DNA of 6,479 nucleotides from NCBI GenBank assembly GCA_946497375.1, contig CAMMKE010000058.1, positions 1 through 6,479 on the forward strand, written 5' to 3'. The translations under genes and the position numbers were made by a program. The notes below the pieces were generated by a model. It ran no database searches, had not been told where the DNA came from, and saw only the letters and a list, made by a program, of their open reading frames with translations. Shown piece by piece: positions 1 through 5,289 of the stretch. Each line of letters begins with the position of its first letter. Positions within the stretch are counted from its first letter, which is position 1. The DNA comes from an uncultured Mycoplasmatota bacterium (GTDB lineage Bacteria > Bacillota_I > Bacilli_A > RF39 > UBA660).

Positions 1-53
<53 letters not shown>

Positions 54-114
54 AATATTTAAAAGTTTAATTATTATAATTTAATCCCGACAACTCAAAA
101 TTGACGTTTTGCTT

Positions 115-129
115 AGTTTTCAAAGAACA
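115..129 (-). promoter_or_regulatory. boxA antitermination site in rRNA leader
   Basis: The minus strand reads TGTTCTTTGAAAACT, followed by AAGCAAAACGTC. This closely resembles the boxA element of Bacillus rRNA leaders (TGxTCTTTGAAAACT), which binds NusB/NusE and makes RNA polymerase resistant to termination. It lies about 60 nt upstream of the 16S 5' end and downstream of all five candidate promoters, so every rRNA transcript would carry it. Positions 54-114 hold the rest of the A+T-rich leader, including a small CAAAA/TTTTG hairpin; no gene is visible there. Confidence 0.8.
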
Positions 130-157
130 TTTTTGCTTTTTCTCAAGCTGCGTTTTT

Positions 158-186
158 AATATACCAAATTCTTTTTGATTTGTCAA
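158..186 (-). promoter_or_regulatory. rRNA promoter P5 (closest to 16S)
   Basis: The -35 is TTGACA (181-186), the spacer is 17 bp, and the -10 is TATATT (158-163) preceded by TGG, an extended -10. Upstream of the -35 on the coding strand lie A-tracts at 190-195, 199-203 and 210-215, spaced 9 and 11 bp, as in an UP element or curved DNA. The expected start is near 151, about 100 nt before 16S and upstream of boxA. This is a near-consensus strong sigma-A promoter. Confidence 0.88.
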
Positions 187-219
187 CACTTTTTTAAATT
201 TTTATCGACTTTTTTCTTC

Positions 220-249
220 AGTATATTTGACACTGACAATTAATGTCAA
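220..249 (-). promoter_or_regulatory. rRNA promoter P4 (18-bp spacer)
   Basis: The -35 is TTGACA (244-249), the spacer is 18 bp, and the -10 is TATACT (220-225). Unlike its neighbours it lacks a TGn extension and an upstream A-tract, because it lies just downstream of the P3 start in the region where GGAGGAG is read. Its -35 is also one arm of a TTGACA/TGTCAA inverted repeat (227-232 and 244-249). The boxes are good, but the promoter breaks the module spacing and may be weaker or fortuitous. Confidence 0.6.
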
Positions 250-258
250 CGCTCCTCC

Positions 259-287
259 ACTATATCAATTTAAAACCTTTTTGTCAA
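259..287 (-). promoter_or_regulatory. rRNA promoter P3
   Basis: The -35 is TTGACA (282-287), the spacer is 17 bp, and the -10 is TATAGT (259-264) with a TGA extension. Three A-tracts upstream (coding strand; plus-strand T-runs at 292-297, 301-307 and 311-317) start 9-10 bp apart, which suits an UP element and intrinsic curvature. The expected start is near 252. The -35 lies 101 bp upstream of that of P5 and 95 bp downstream of that of P2, so it belongs to the same module series, though its downstream part has diverged. Confidence 0.87.
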
Positions 288-353
288 CTACTTTTTTAAC
301 TTTTTTTAAGTTTTTTTGTTGTCAATCAGCTCTAAATTTCAGTGACGTTTTCT

Positions 354-382
354 AATATATCAGAGCTACTTCTAACTGTCAA
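354..382 (-). promoter_or_regulatory. rRNA promoter P2
   Basis: The -35 is TTGACA (377-382), the spacer is 17 bp, and the -10 is TATATT (354-359) with a TGA extension. A-tracts lie upstream (T-runs on the plus strand at 386-391, 395-402 and 406-412). The expected start is near 347. It is almost identical to P1, with which it shares 69 bp, including the first part of the transcribed region. Confidence 0.88.
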
Positions 383-449
383 CACTTTTTTAACTTTTTT
401 TTCAATTTTTTTCATTAACAATTAGCTCTAAATTTCAGTGACGTTTTCT

Positions 450-478
450 AATATATCAAAGCCACTTCTAACTGTCAA
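450..478 (-). promoter_or_regulatory. rRNA promoter P1 (farthest), overlapping end of ntdp
   Basis: The -35 is TTGACA (473-478), the spacer is 17 bp, and the -10 is TATATT (450-455) with a TGA extension. A-tracts at 482-488 and 490-497 lie upstream. The promoter overlaps the 3' end of the ntdp gene: GTT GAC AGT TAG encodes Val-Asp-Ser-stop and also supplies the -35 and the start of the spacer. The expected start is near 443, almost 400 nt upstream of 16S. Confidence 0.85.
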
Positions 479-1034
479 CACTTTTTTTATTTTTTTTGTT
501 ATTTTCTAAATATAGGTAATATTTAACCCAGTTTTCAATGTCTTGATTGTTAAAATAATTGCTTTTTGTTCTTATCTCATTTATTAAATCATTTAGTTGT
601 TTTTTTATAATATAATCTATTTCTTTAGGATAATTAAATTTCTTTTTATGATAATTATATTCGTTTTTATCTACAACTTTAAAGCTGCCATTTGCAAAAA
701 CTTTAACATCTAAATCATAATCAATATATTTTATTGTATTTTCTTCTATTATTATAGGGCTTGCCATATTACAATAATAACATATGCCTCTTCCTTTATA
801 TTGACCAATGATATTGTACCACTTATGTAAGAAGAAAAATAATATGGCAGGTTCCTTTGTCTTCCAGGTATGACCATCTTTTTCTGTTACTGTGGTGCAA
901 TTATTAGCAAATACTAAAACGCCTTTTTTAAAATCGAAGTTTAAAAGAATCGCTTCATCCCAGGCTTTATAGATTTGGCCATTATGTTTATAACTATGAA
1001 TTTGATATTTATGTCCTATTTTTAGTTTTTCCAA
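468..1034 (-). CDS. ntdp: Nucleoside tri-/diphosphate phosphatase, DUF402 family
   Basis: This 188-residue cytosolic protein belongs to the DUF402/Ntdp family (B. subtilis YgaC, S. aureus Sa1684), Mg-dependent enzymes that hydrolyse nucleoside di- and triphosphates. From the TTG start the family landmarks are IHSYKHNG (12-19), TxxDGxTW (50-57), KEPAI (60-64), CYYCN (85-89), YIDYDLDVKV (103-112) and D122-xx-E125. By alignment from memory with the S. aureus enzyme, the metal ligands Asn89, Asp105, Asp107, Asp109, Asp122 and Glu125 are kept. The usual proton-donor Arg (HRxW) is Lys23 here (YKAW). The C-terminus is about 10 residues longer than usual, Lys/Asn-rich, and encoded by rRNA promoter P1 DNA. 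The gene lies 45 nt after the small membrane protein gene and is probably the last of the gpsA operon. Confidence 0.9.
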   Translation of the reverse strand: MEKLKIGHKYQIHSYKHNGQIYKAWDEAILLNFDFKKGVLVFANNCTTVTEKDGHTWKTKEPAILFFFLHKWYNIIGQYKGRGICYYCNMASPIIIEENTIKYIDYDLDVKVFANGSFKVVDKNEYNYHKKKFNYPKEIDYIIKKQLNDLINEIRTKSNYFNNQDIENWVKYYLYLENNKKNKKSVDS

Positions 1035-1042
1035 TTCTAACA

Positions 1043-1047
1043 CCTCC
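1043..1047 (-). promoter_or_regulatory. Ribosome binding site setting the TTG start of ntdp
   Basis: The minus strand reads AAGGGAGGTG (1050-1041), then TTAGAA and TTG at 1034. GGAGG sits 8 nt before this TTG, which is ideal. The in-frame ATG at 1067 lies upstream of this site and would translate through it, adding residues (MLLLLVREVLE) that the family does not have. Confidence 0.85.
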
Positions 1048-1079
1048 CTTACAAGCAAAAGAAGCAAGTGATGCTGAAC

Positions 1080-1250
1080 TTACTTCTTACCAAAATACCT
1101 TATTCCCCAACATCCTATTATTAATAATATTATAGCAAGAACAACCCAAAAGATAGGATCAGATGTGTACGGTGATAAAAAATCATTAATTTTTACAGTT
1201 AAATCATCCAATGTATCTTTTAAGTTTAGTATTTGCATCTTATTACTCAT
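1080..1250 (-). CDS. Small single-helix membrane protein, 56 aa
   Basis: I do not recognise this gene. It reads MSNKMQILNLKDTLDDLTVK at the N-terminus, an amphipathic, probably helical stretch (5-25). A Tyr-Thr-Ser-Asp-Pro turn follows, then a single membrane segment at about 33-50 (PIFWVVLAIILLIIGCWGI) and a short basic tail (RYFGKK), suggesting an inside-positive C-terminus. Its ATG comes one base after the TAA of the DUF308 gene (TAAGATG) with only a weak AGG upstream, so its translation is probably coupled to that gene. The stop is TAA. The hydrophobic helix with flanking charges, both Trp codons as TGG and the tight operon fit support a real gene. It could be a small partner of the DUF308 or VanZ-RDD protein, but that is inference. 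Confidence 0.75.
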   Translation of the reverse strand: MSNKMQILNLKDTLDDLTVKINDFLSPYTSDPIFWVVLAIILLIIGCWGIRYFGKK

Positions 1251-1251
1251 C

Positions 1252-1875
1252 TTACCTATCTACTTCTTTTACTACTTTGGCAGTTTTAGTTCTTTTATTC
1301 TTGCCCTCTTTTCTATCAGTACTTATTTCAACACTAATATTACTACTTTTTCTTAAAATAAAACTATTAATTATATCTAAGACTGCATATATTATCATAA
1401 AAAGTCCAATAATTTGGGTTACTACCACGGCACTTGTAAATGGATTAAATAATATTACGACTCCACAAACTAAACATACTATTGCCATAATTAAGGATGG
1501 TAAGAAATATTTGTTATCTAAATTTTTCAATACAAGAGCTTGTTGTACTTTAAAAGAACTACTTATAATAACAGCAATGCCAACAACAATTGGAATAATA
1601 CTACCAATAAACTCAGGTACTGTTACTAAAAATATTCCTGCTACTATACTTACTATACCATATACTATATTTAACTGTACAAAAATATCTTTTGAACCAT
1701 TTCTTAAAAAGTTTATTATAGCAATGACTCCTAAAGCGATTAGGACTCCTCCTACTAAATAGGAAATTCCTACTAGGGTTTCACTAGATTTTAAGAATAG
1801 TAAAAGACCTAATAGTAATAAAAATATTGAACTTAATAACGATGGCCAAATTACTTTTTTAATCTCTACTTTCAT
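1252..1875 (-). CDS. DUF308/HdeD-like six-helix membrane protein
   Basis: This 207-residue integral membrane protein has six predicted helices in three hairpin-like pairs (about 10-28, 34-57, 66-86, 90-107, 124-143, 148-173). That Gly-rich short-repeat arrangement is typical of the DUF308/HdeD family. HdeD is linked to acid resistance in E. coli, but the function of Gram-positive members is unknown. Residues 175-207 form a highly charged, Lys-rich cytoplasmic tail. The ATG at 1875 is chosen because AGGAGG (1882-1887) lies 6 nt upstream; an in-frame start at 1941 would run through that site. The gene overlaps the end of the VanZ-RDD gene by 17 nt, which implies coupling. A basic tail could contact RNA or anionic lipid; this is speculation. 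Confidence 0.8.
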   Translation of the reverse strand: MKVEIKKVIWPSLLSSIFLLLLGLLLFLKSSETLVGISYLVGGVLIALGVIAIINFLRNGSKDIFVQLNIVYGIVSIVAGIFLVTVPEFIGSIIPIVVGIAVIISSSFKVQQALVLKNLDNKYFLPSLIMAIVCLVCGVVILFNPFTSAVVVTQIIGLFMIIYAVLDIINSFILRKSSNISVEISTDRKEGKNKRTKTAKVVKEVDR

Positions 1876-3022
1876 CTTTAACCTCCTCTTTGTTACATTG
1901 TACCACACTTTTAGTATCTTGACTAGGTTCGTTTTTATCATCAGATTTCAAATCATCCATATAGTAAACTGTACTAATATTTTCTGTTTTAGTTAGTCTT
2001 TCATATATTAGAGGTTTCTTACGGCCAAAGAATTTTAAGAATATTTCAAAATAAGCATAGATTAAAAAGAGAATATAAAATAACATTACAAGACCATTAA
2101 TATGATTATTATAATTTATTACTATAGGAGGGCCAAAGACAATTAAGAAGTAAAGAATAATTTGTCTTAGAAAGATAGATAAATGTTTATATTTATTTTT
2201 ACTATCTAATTTTATTTTTACAAGATATTTACCAAAGGTATAGTAAGTTATGGTAGGTAATATTATATAGTAGATTACAATGGAGATAACTAAAGGTATT
2301 ATAAAATCATGAAAATTAGTAATAACTAGGACTATAAACATTAAGGTAGCAAAGATAAAGAGGTCTATTAGAAAAGCAAGAGAGCGTCTATAGATAGAGA
2401 CAACTTTACCTTTTTTATAAGATATTTTATCGATTTCATCTCTATTAGGTAAAAATATTGTAATAATTGGGGTAATTAAGTAGCCTATAAAGCCTCCTAA
2501 GGTGTTAACCATTAAATCATCAACATCAAAAAGACGATAGGCTTTAGGATAGAGACCATATAATCCCGTTAATTGGGTTAGTTCGAAAAAGAGGCTTAAA
2601 AGAAATGTGTAAATTATAGTAGTATACCACTTTTTCTTAAAATAATATCTTAAGTAAATACCAAATGGTATGGTAATAGCAATATTAAAGAGGGTGGTAT
2701 AGACAATTGGTGATTTAAAAAAAGCAAGAATACCACTAGCAGATTTAAAAGCATCTATAAAGTCTCCTAGGAAAGCAAAAGGAATAAGCTGGGGGACTTT
2801 TGTAGGCATGGCTAAGACTTGTTCTTTACTAGGTAAGGGCAATATTACTAAAAAATAAGCTGTTAATAAGTAAAGGATAAAGGTATAGACAATACTACTT
2901 CTTATTAAAGGTACTGAACCATATTTATGATACTCTATTAAAAGATAAGGTAATGTTATTAAGAAAGCTAGTAAGGGAAAGATAAGAAAAGCAGTTTTTA
3001 TTGATTCTAAATATACTTCCAT
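1859..3022 (-). CDS. VanZ-RDD fusion membrane protein
   Basis: This 387-residue polytopic membrane protein has two domains. The VanZ-like part (about 45-190) shows the family signature: an acidic residue in FELTQ (146-150), then RLFDVDDLMVNTLGGFIGY (163-181). The RDD part (about 207-345) begins YRRSLAFLID (211-220), continues with TFGKYLVKIKL (262-272), and closes with the variant ending YERLTKT (340-346), where Glu replaces the usual Asp. Residues 350-387 are a polar, acidic cytoplasmic tail. VanZ from Enterococcus gives low-level teicoplanin resistance by an unclear mechanism; RDD proteins are poorly characterised, with some tied to transport. The fusion is a known architecture in Gram-positives. 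It starts 8 nt after gpsA; its AGGAGT ribosome site overlaps the gpsA stop codon. I infer an envelope role. Confidence 0.87.
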   Translation of the reverse strand: MEVYLESIKTAFLIFPLLAFLITLPYLLIEYHKYGSVPLIRSSIVYTFILYLLTAYFLVILPLPSKEQVLAMPTKVPQLIPFAFLGDFIDAFKSASGILAFFKSPIVYTTLFNIAITIPFGIYLRYYFKKKWYTTIIYTFLLSLFFELTQLTGLYGLYPKAYRLFDVDDLMVNTLGGFIGYLITPIITIFLPNRDEIDKISYKKGKVVSIYRRSLAFLIDLFIFATLMFIVLVITNFHDFIIPLVISIVIYYIILPTITYYTFGKYLVKIKLDSKNKYKHLSIFLRQIILYFLIVFGPPIVINYNNHINGLVMLFYILFLIYAYFEIFLKFFGRKKPLIYERLTKTENISTVYYMDDLKSDDKNEPSQDTKSVVQCNKEEVKDESRD

Positions 3023-3030
3023 AAATACTC

Positions 3031-3993
3031 CTAGAATAGTTTTAATACTTCATCAAGAGAAACTTTACCGTTAAAGTAGTCTGTTAGTTTTTCTAAAAAC
3101 TCTGATGTTTGATTATTCTTTTCTAATAGTTTTGTTAAAGAGTTAATAGCAATACTTCCTTCAACAGTATAATGTTTTTTATAAACATCTGCTTCTTCTT
3201 TATTAGTATATAAAAGGACTCCATAACTATAATTACGACTAGTTTTACTGTTACAAGTTAATAAAATATCCCCTAAAGCTCCATAACACGTTGCTGTTTT
3301 ACTATCTCCTCCTAGTTTAGTTACTAAGTCTTTAGCAAAATTATAAACTTTAGTTAAATAATAAGCATTAGTAGAGTCTCCCCTATATTTACTACTGATA
3401 CTTCCCATAAGTATTGCTAAAACATTTTTAATGACACCATATAACTCTAGTCCAATATAATCATCTATTACTTCTATTTCGACATTAGTATCTTTAAATA
3501 ACTCTAACATTAACTCTTTAGTTTTTTCATCTTTTGTGCCAAGTGTTAAGCCGGCTTTACTATTAACAATAAGTTCTTTGGCAAAAGTAGGTCCTGCTAA
3601 ATAAGAAACATGGCCCTTTAAATTTAATTCATCATAGATTTCTGTCATTAAGAAGTCAGTATTCTTTTCAAGACCTTTAGATACTAATATTACTCTACTA
3701 TTATCTGTTAAATAATCTTTTATTCTAGTTAATACTTCTCTTACATGATTACATGGAATAGCCACTATGATTAAATCAGAGTTATTTAAGGCTTTTTCTA
3801 AATCCATTGTCACATCTAAATCACTTGCAAGTTCTATTCCTGTTAGAACCCTATCATAAGTATTATTATTAGTTATTTCTAGATACTCCTCTTCAAATGC
3901 AGTCCAGAAAATAATATCGGCATTACTTCTTTCATGTAATAAATTACCAAGAGCAAGACCAAAAGCTCCTGTTCCTAAAATTGTTACTTGCAT
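3031..3993 (-). CDS. gpsA: Glycerol-3-phosphate dehydrogenase [NAD(P)+]
   Basis: GpsA reduces dihydroxyacetone phosphate to sn-glycerol 3-phosphate in the cytosol, the backbone for phospholipids. In this 320-residue protein the N-terminal Rossmann fold starts with GTGAFG (7-12). VSKGLE (104-109, Lys106) and AGPTFAKEL (133-141) line the substrate site. Lys189 in GVIKNV is the expected catalytic lysine. GALGDILLTCNSKTSRN (238-254) carries Asp242 and the Ser-Arg-Asn phosphate-binding motif, and VEG (277-279) follows. The protein is slightly short against the usual 330-340. The segment at 203-222 is divergent: the common ALITRG motif reads YYLTKV. AAGGTGA lies 4 nt before the ATG. It is the first gene of a five-gene operon. 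Confidence 0.96.
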   Translation of the reverse strand: MQVTILGTGAFGLALGNLLHERSNADIIFWTAFEEEYLEITNNNTYDRVLTGIELASDLDVTMDLEKALNNSDLIIVAIPCNHVREVLTRIKDYLTDNSRVILVSKGLEKNTDFLMTEIYDELNLKGHVSYLAGPTFAKELIVNSKAGLTLGTKDEKTKELMLELFKDTNVEIEVIDDYIGLELYGVIKNVLAILMGSISSKYRGDSTNAYYLTKVYNFAKDLVTKLGGDSKTATCYGALGDILLTCNSKTSRNYSYGVLLYTNKEEADVYKKHYTVEGSIAINSLTKLLEKNNQTSEFLEKLTDYFNGKVSLDEVLKLF

Positions 3994-4011
3994 ATTATCA
4001 CCTTCATATTA

Positions 4012-4040
4012 ATGATACTAACATCTTCTCTTTTTGACAA
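4012..4040 (-). promoter_or_regulatory. Candidate promoter of the gpsA operon
   Basis: The -35 is TTGTCA (4035-4040), the spacer is 17 bp, and the -10 is TATCAT (4012-4017). Transcription would start near 4005, leaving a leader of only about 12 nt that just includes the AAGGTGA ribosome site. The -35 directly abuts the U-run of the VOC terminator. The very short leader is a reason for caution. Confidence 0.5.
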
Positions 4041-4072
4041 GAAAAATAATCTTACTAATTTGTAAGATTATT
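4041..4072 (-). terminator. Rho-independent terminator after the VOC gene
   Basis: Positions 4045-4055 and 4062-4072 form an 11-bp perfect stem (GTAAGATTATT pairing) with a 6-nt loop. On the minus strand it is followed by a T-run ending TTTTTC (4046-4041). The stem includes the first bases of the VOC stop codon (TAA, 4073-4071). It closes the LiaF-like/VOC operon and separates it from gpsA. Confidence 0.85.
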
Positions 4073-4469
4073 AGTCCTCTTCTATTATTTCTACTTGAAT
4101 ACCATCTGGGTCTGTGATAAAGAAATAAGGTTTACCTAGACGACCAACTTTGATATTTACTTCTTTACAAATATTATTTTTTAGAACAAATTCTTTGCCA
4201 TCTTCTATATTTTTAACTCCTAAGGCAAAGTGTTTGATACCAACTATTGGTAAGTCCGTTGATACATTTTCGGCAGTTTTAGGTAGTTCACCGAATTCTT
4301 TATAACAAAATATTTCTAATATCATATTATTTAGTTTAAGCATATCTATTTTTATACTATTATCATCAGCTTTCCAAGATTTGATTTTTTTAAATCCAAA
4401 TTTTTTGTAAAACTCTATACTTCTAATATTATCTCTTACACTAATGGTAACGTGATTCACATTGAACAT
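4071..4469 (-). CDS. VOC superfamily (glyoxalase/dioxygenase fold) protein
   Basis: This 132-residue cytosolic protein has the paired beta-alpha-beta-beta-beta modules of the vicinal oxygen chelate superfamily (glyoxalase I, fosfomycin and bleomycin resistance, dioxygenases). Module one begins NHVTISVRD and continues SIEFYKKFGF; module two begins IKHFALGV and ends TDPDGIQVEIIE. All four expected metal ligands are in place: His6, Glu52, His80 and Glu127, so it is probably metal-dependent. The length and the ITDPDGxxxEI ending fit glyoxalase-I-like lactoylglutathione lyases, but the substrate cannot be read from sequence. The ATG at 4469 has AGGAGG (4477-4482) 7 nt upstream; a longer start at 4514 would cross that site. 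It is the second gene after the LiaF-like gene, with a 22-nt gap. Confidence 0.88.
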   Translation of the reverse strand: MFNVNHVTISVRDNIRSIEFYKKFGFKKIKSWKADDNSIKIDMLKLNNMILEIFCYKEFGELPKTAENVSTDLPIVGIKHFALGVKNIEDGKEFVLKNNICKEVNIKVGRLGKPYFFITDPDGIQVEIIEED

Positions 4470-4491
4470 TTTATCTCCTCCTCTTTTATAT

Positions 4492-5136
4492 TTATTTAAC
4501 CTCTGTTCCACCAAAGATTGATATACAGTTAATTGTTAAAGTTGAAACTTTCTTTTTATCGGTAGTAATTGATTTATTCTCATTGCCTCCAAATAGTGAG
4601 AAAGAATTAAATTTCACTTTAAAATTATCATTTACAAAGATACTAGTACCTCCAAAAATAGAATAAGCATTAATAGTTATATCTTCTTTTAACTCTAATC
4701 CTCTTAAATCTAAATCTACTCCACCAAAAATACTATAAATATTAGCACCTTTAAAATTAGTATCTGTTATTCTTTCTTCTAGGCCACTAAAGATACCATA
4801 ATAGTTTTTTAGATTATTATCTTTTCTTTTAAATACTTTTTTTACTTTCAGACTCTCTATTACAATAAATATTCCTATGATTATTAAAAGAATAGGGAAA
4901 AATGCATTATCTAGAGGATCTTTAATAATATTTAATCTTTCTAATAAAAACCAAATACCAATATATAAGACAGTTGTGTTTGCAAGAGTAAATTTCTTAC
5001 CTTTTATAATATAGTATAGAGATGATGCCATTAAAACTAGAGGTATTAAATAAGAAAAATCAATATTGAATTCTGGAGCGATTATTGATATTAAAAATAA
5101 AGTTCCTATTAAAATAAATATTAAACCTATAAACAT
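4492..5136 (-). CDS. LiaF-like membrane protein with IFGG repeats
   Basis: This 214-residue protein has four N-terminal membrane helices (about 1-19, 28-45, 51-66, 79-98), a basic linker (99-108), and a C-terminal region of short beta-strand repeats, each carrying an xSIFGG-type turn: GIFSG (114-118), SIFGG (135-139), SIFGG (159-163), SLFGG (180-184) and SIFGG (206-210). The architecture matches the LiaF/DUF2154 and DUF5668 group. LiaF of B. subtilis represses the LiaRS cell-envelope stress system; many homologues sit alone, as here, with no sensor kinase in the window. The ATG at 5136 is preferred over the GTG at 5145 because AAGGA (5147-5151) is about 10 nt from the ATG and almost touches the GTG. 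It starts an operon with the VOC gene. Confidence 0.85.
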   Translation of the reverse strand: MFIGLIFILIGTLFLISIIAPEFNIDFSYLIPLVLMASSLYYIIKGKKFTLANTTVLYIGIWFLLERLNIIKDPLDNAFFPILLIIIGIFIVIESLKVKKVFKRKDNNLKNYYGIFSGLEERITDTNFKGANIYSIFGGVDLDLRGLELKEDITINAYSIFGGTSIFVNDNFKVKFNSFSLFGGNENKSITTDKKKVSTLTINCISIFGGTEVK

Positions 5137-5157
5137 ATTTGTCACTTCCTTAATTTA

Positions 5158-5186
5158 ATTATATAAGACTTAAGGATTATTATCAA
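5158..5186 (-). promoter_or_regulatory. Promoter of the LiaF-like/VOC operon
   Basis: The -35 is TTGATA (5181-5186), the spacer is 17 bp, and the -10 is a perfect TATAAT (5158-5163). Transcription would start near 5151, so the leader is about 15 nt and begins around the AAGGA ribosome site. The spacer contains the palindrome CTTAAG (5169-5174). The promoter is back to back with the candidate regulator promoter at 5210-5238. Confidence 0.75.
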
Positions 5187-5209
5187 CTATTATACATAAT
5201 TTAATCTTT

Positions 5210-5238
5210 TTTACCAATACTATTATTAGTCATATAAC
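5210..5238 (+). promoter_or_regulatory. Candidate promoter of the XRE regulator
   Basis: The -35 is TTTACC (5210-5215), the spacer is 17 bp, and the -10 is TATAAC (5233-5238). It gives a leader of about 45 nt before the ATG at 5290. The -35 matches consensus at four of six bases, so this is a fair but not strong call. Confidence 0.45.
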
Positions 5239-5262
5239 CAGTAGTCGTATAGCCATGGTTAT
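5234..5262. repeat. Inverted repeat at the regulator promoter (possible operator)
   Basis: ATAACCA (5234-5240) and TGGTTAT (5256-5262) are perfect 7-bp inverted arms around a 15-bp centre; the second arm follows CCA, making CCATGG. The left arm overlaps the candidate -10 and the right arm covers the early transcribed region. Such a site would suit autorepression by the XRE protein encoded just downstream. Arms of this length can occur by chance in A+T-rich DNA. Confidence 0.4.
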
Positions 5263-5289
5263 TGTTAAAATTAGTTTGAGGGCGATAAA

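Larger units (their letters stand above)
323..487. repeat. Tandem promoter repeat, 96-bp period
   Basis: Positions 323-391 and 419-487 are 69-bp direct copies with three mismatches (327/423, 363/459, 367/463). Each copy spans the -35, spacer, -10 and about the first 25 transcribed bases of P2 or P1. Two more diverged units, recognisable by TGTCAAC plus T-tracts, start at 181 and 282, so the -35 boxes repeat at 101, 95 and 96 bp. The array looks like successive duplication of one rRNA promoter. Copies P1 and P2 are the most alike, so probably the most recent pair. The stretch 54-467 holds no gene. Confidence 0.88.

Noticed and set aside
320..325. A sixth TTGACA on the minus strand
   Set aside because: No acceptable -10 lies 16-18 bp downstream; the region there is the A-tract of P3.
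181..487. CRISPR-like array suggested by regular repeats
   Set aside because: The repeated unit is long, imperfect and contains promoter boxes at fixed positions; there are no short identical repeats with unique spacers and no cas genes.
1035..1067. ATG at 1067 as the start of the DUF402 gene
   Set aside because: It would place the strong AAGGGAGGTG inside the coding region and add residues absent from the family; the TTG at 1034 fits better.
1034..1080. Terminator between the small membrane protein gene and ntdp
   Set aside because: Only a 4-bp AGCA/TGCT pairing is visible and no T-run follows it, so the genes probably share a transcript.
1165..1762. Two overlapping plus-strand open frames (1165-1356 and 1211-1762)
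   Set aside because: They lie opposite the DUF308 and small-protein genes, have no ribosome site, and their Ile/Thr/Leu-rich composition is the antisense shadow of membrane-helix codons.
1876..1941. Longer start (1941) for the DUF308 gene
   Set aside because: The extra residues lie within the VanZ-RDD tail in another frame, and AGGAGG at 1882-1887 points to the ATG at 1875.
4470..4514. Longer start (4514) for the VOC gene
   Set aside because: The added residues include the translated ribosome site (KRGGDK) and overlap the LiaF-like gene end; the VOC fold begins at MFNVNHV.
5137..5145. GTG at 5145 as the LiaF-like start
   Set aside because: It nearly touches the AAGGA ribosome site; the ATG at 5136 has proper spacing and begins the first membrane helix.
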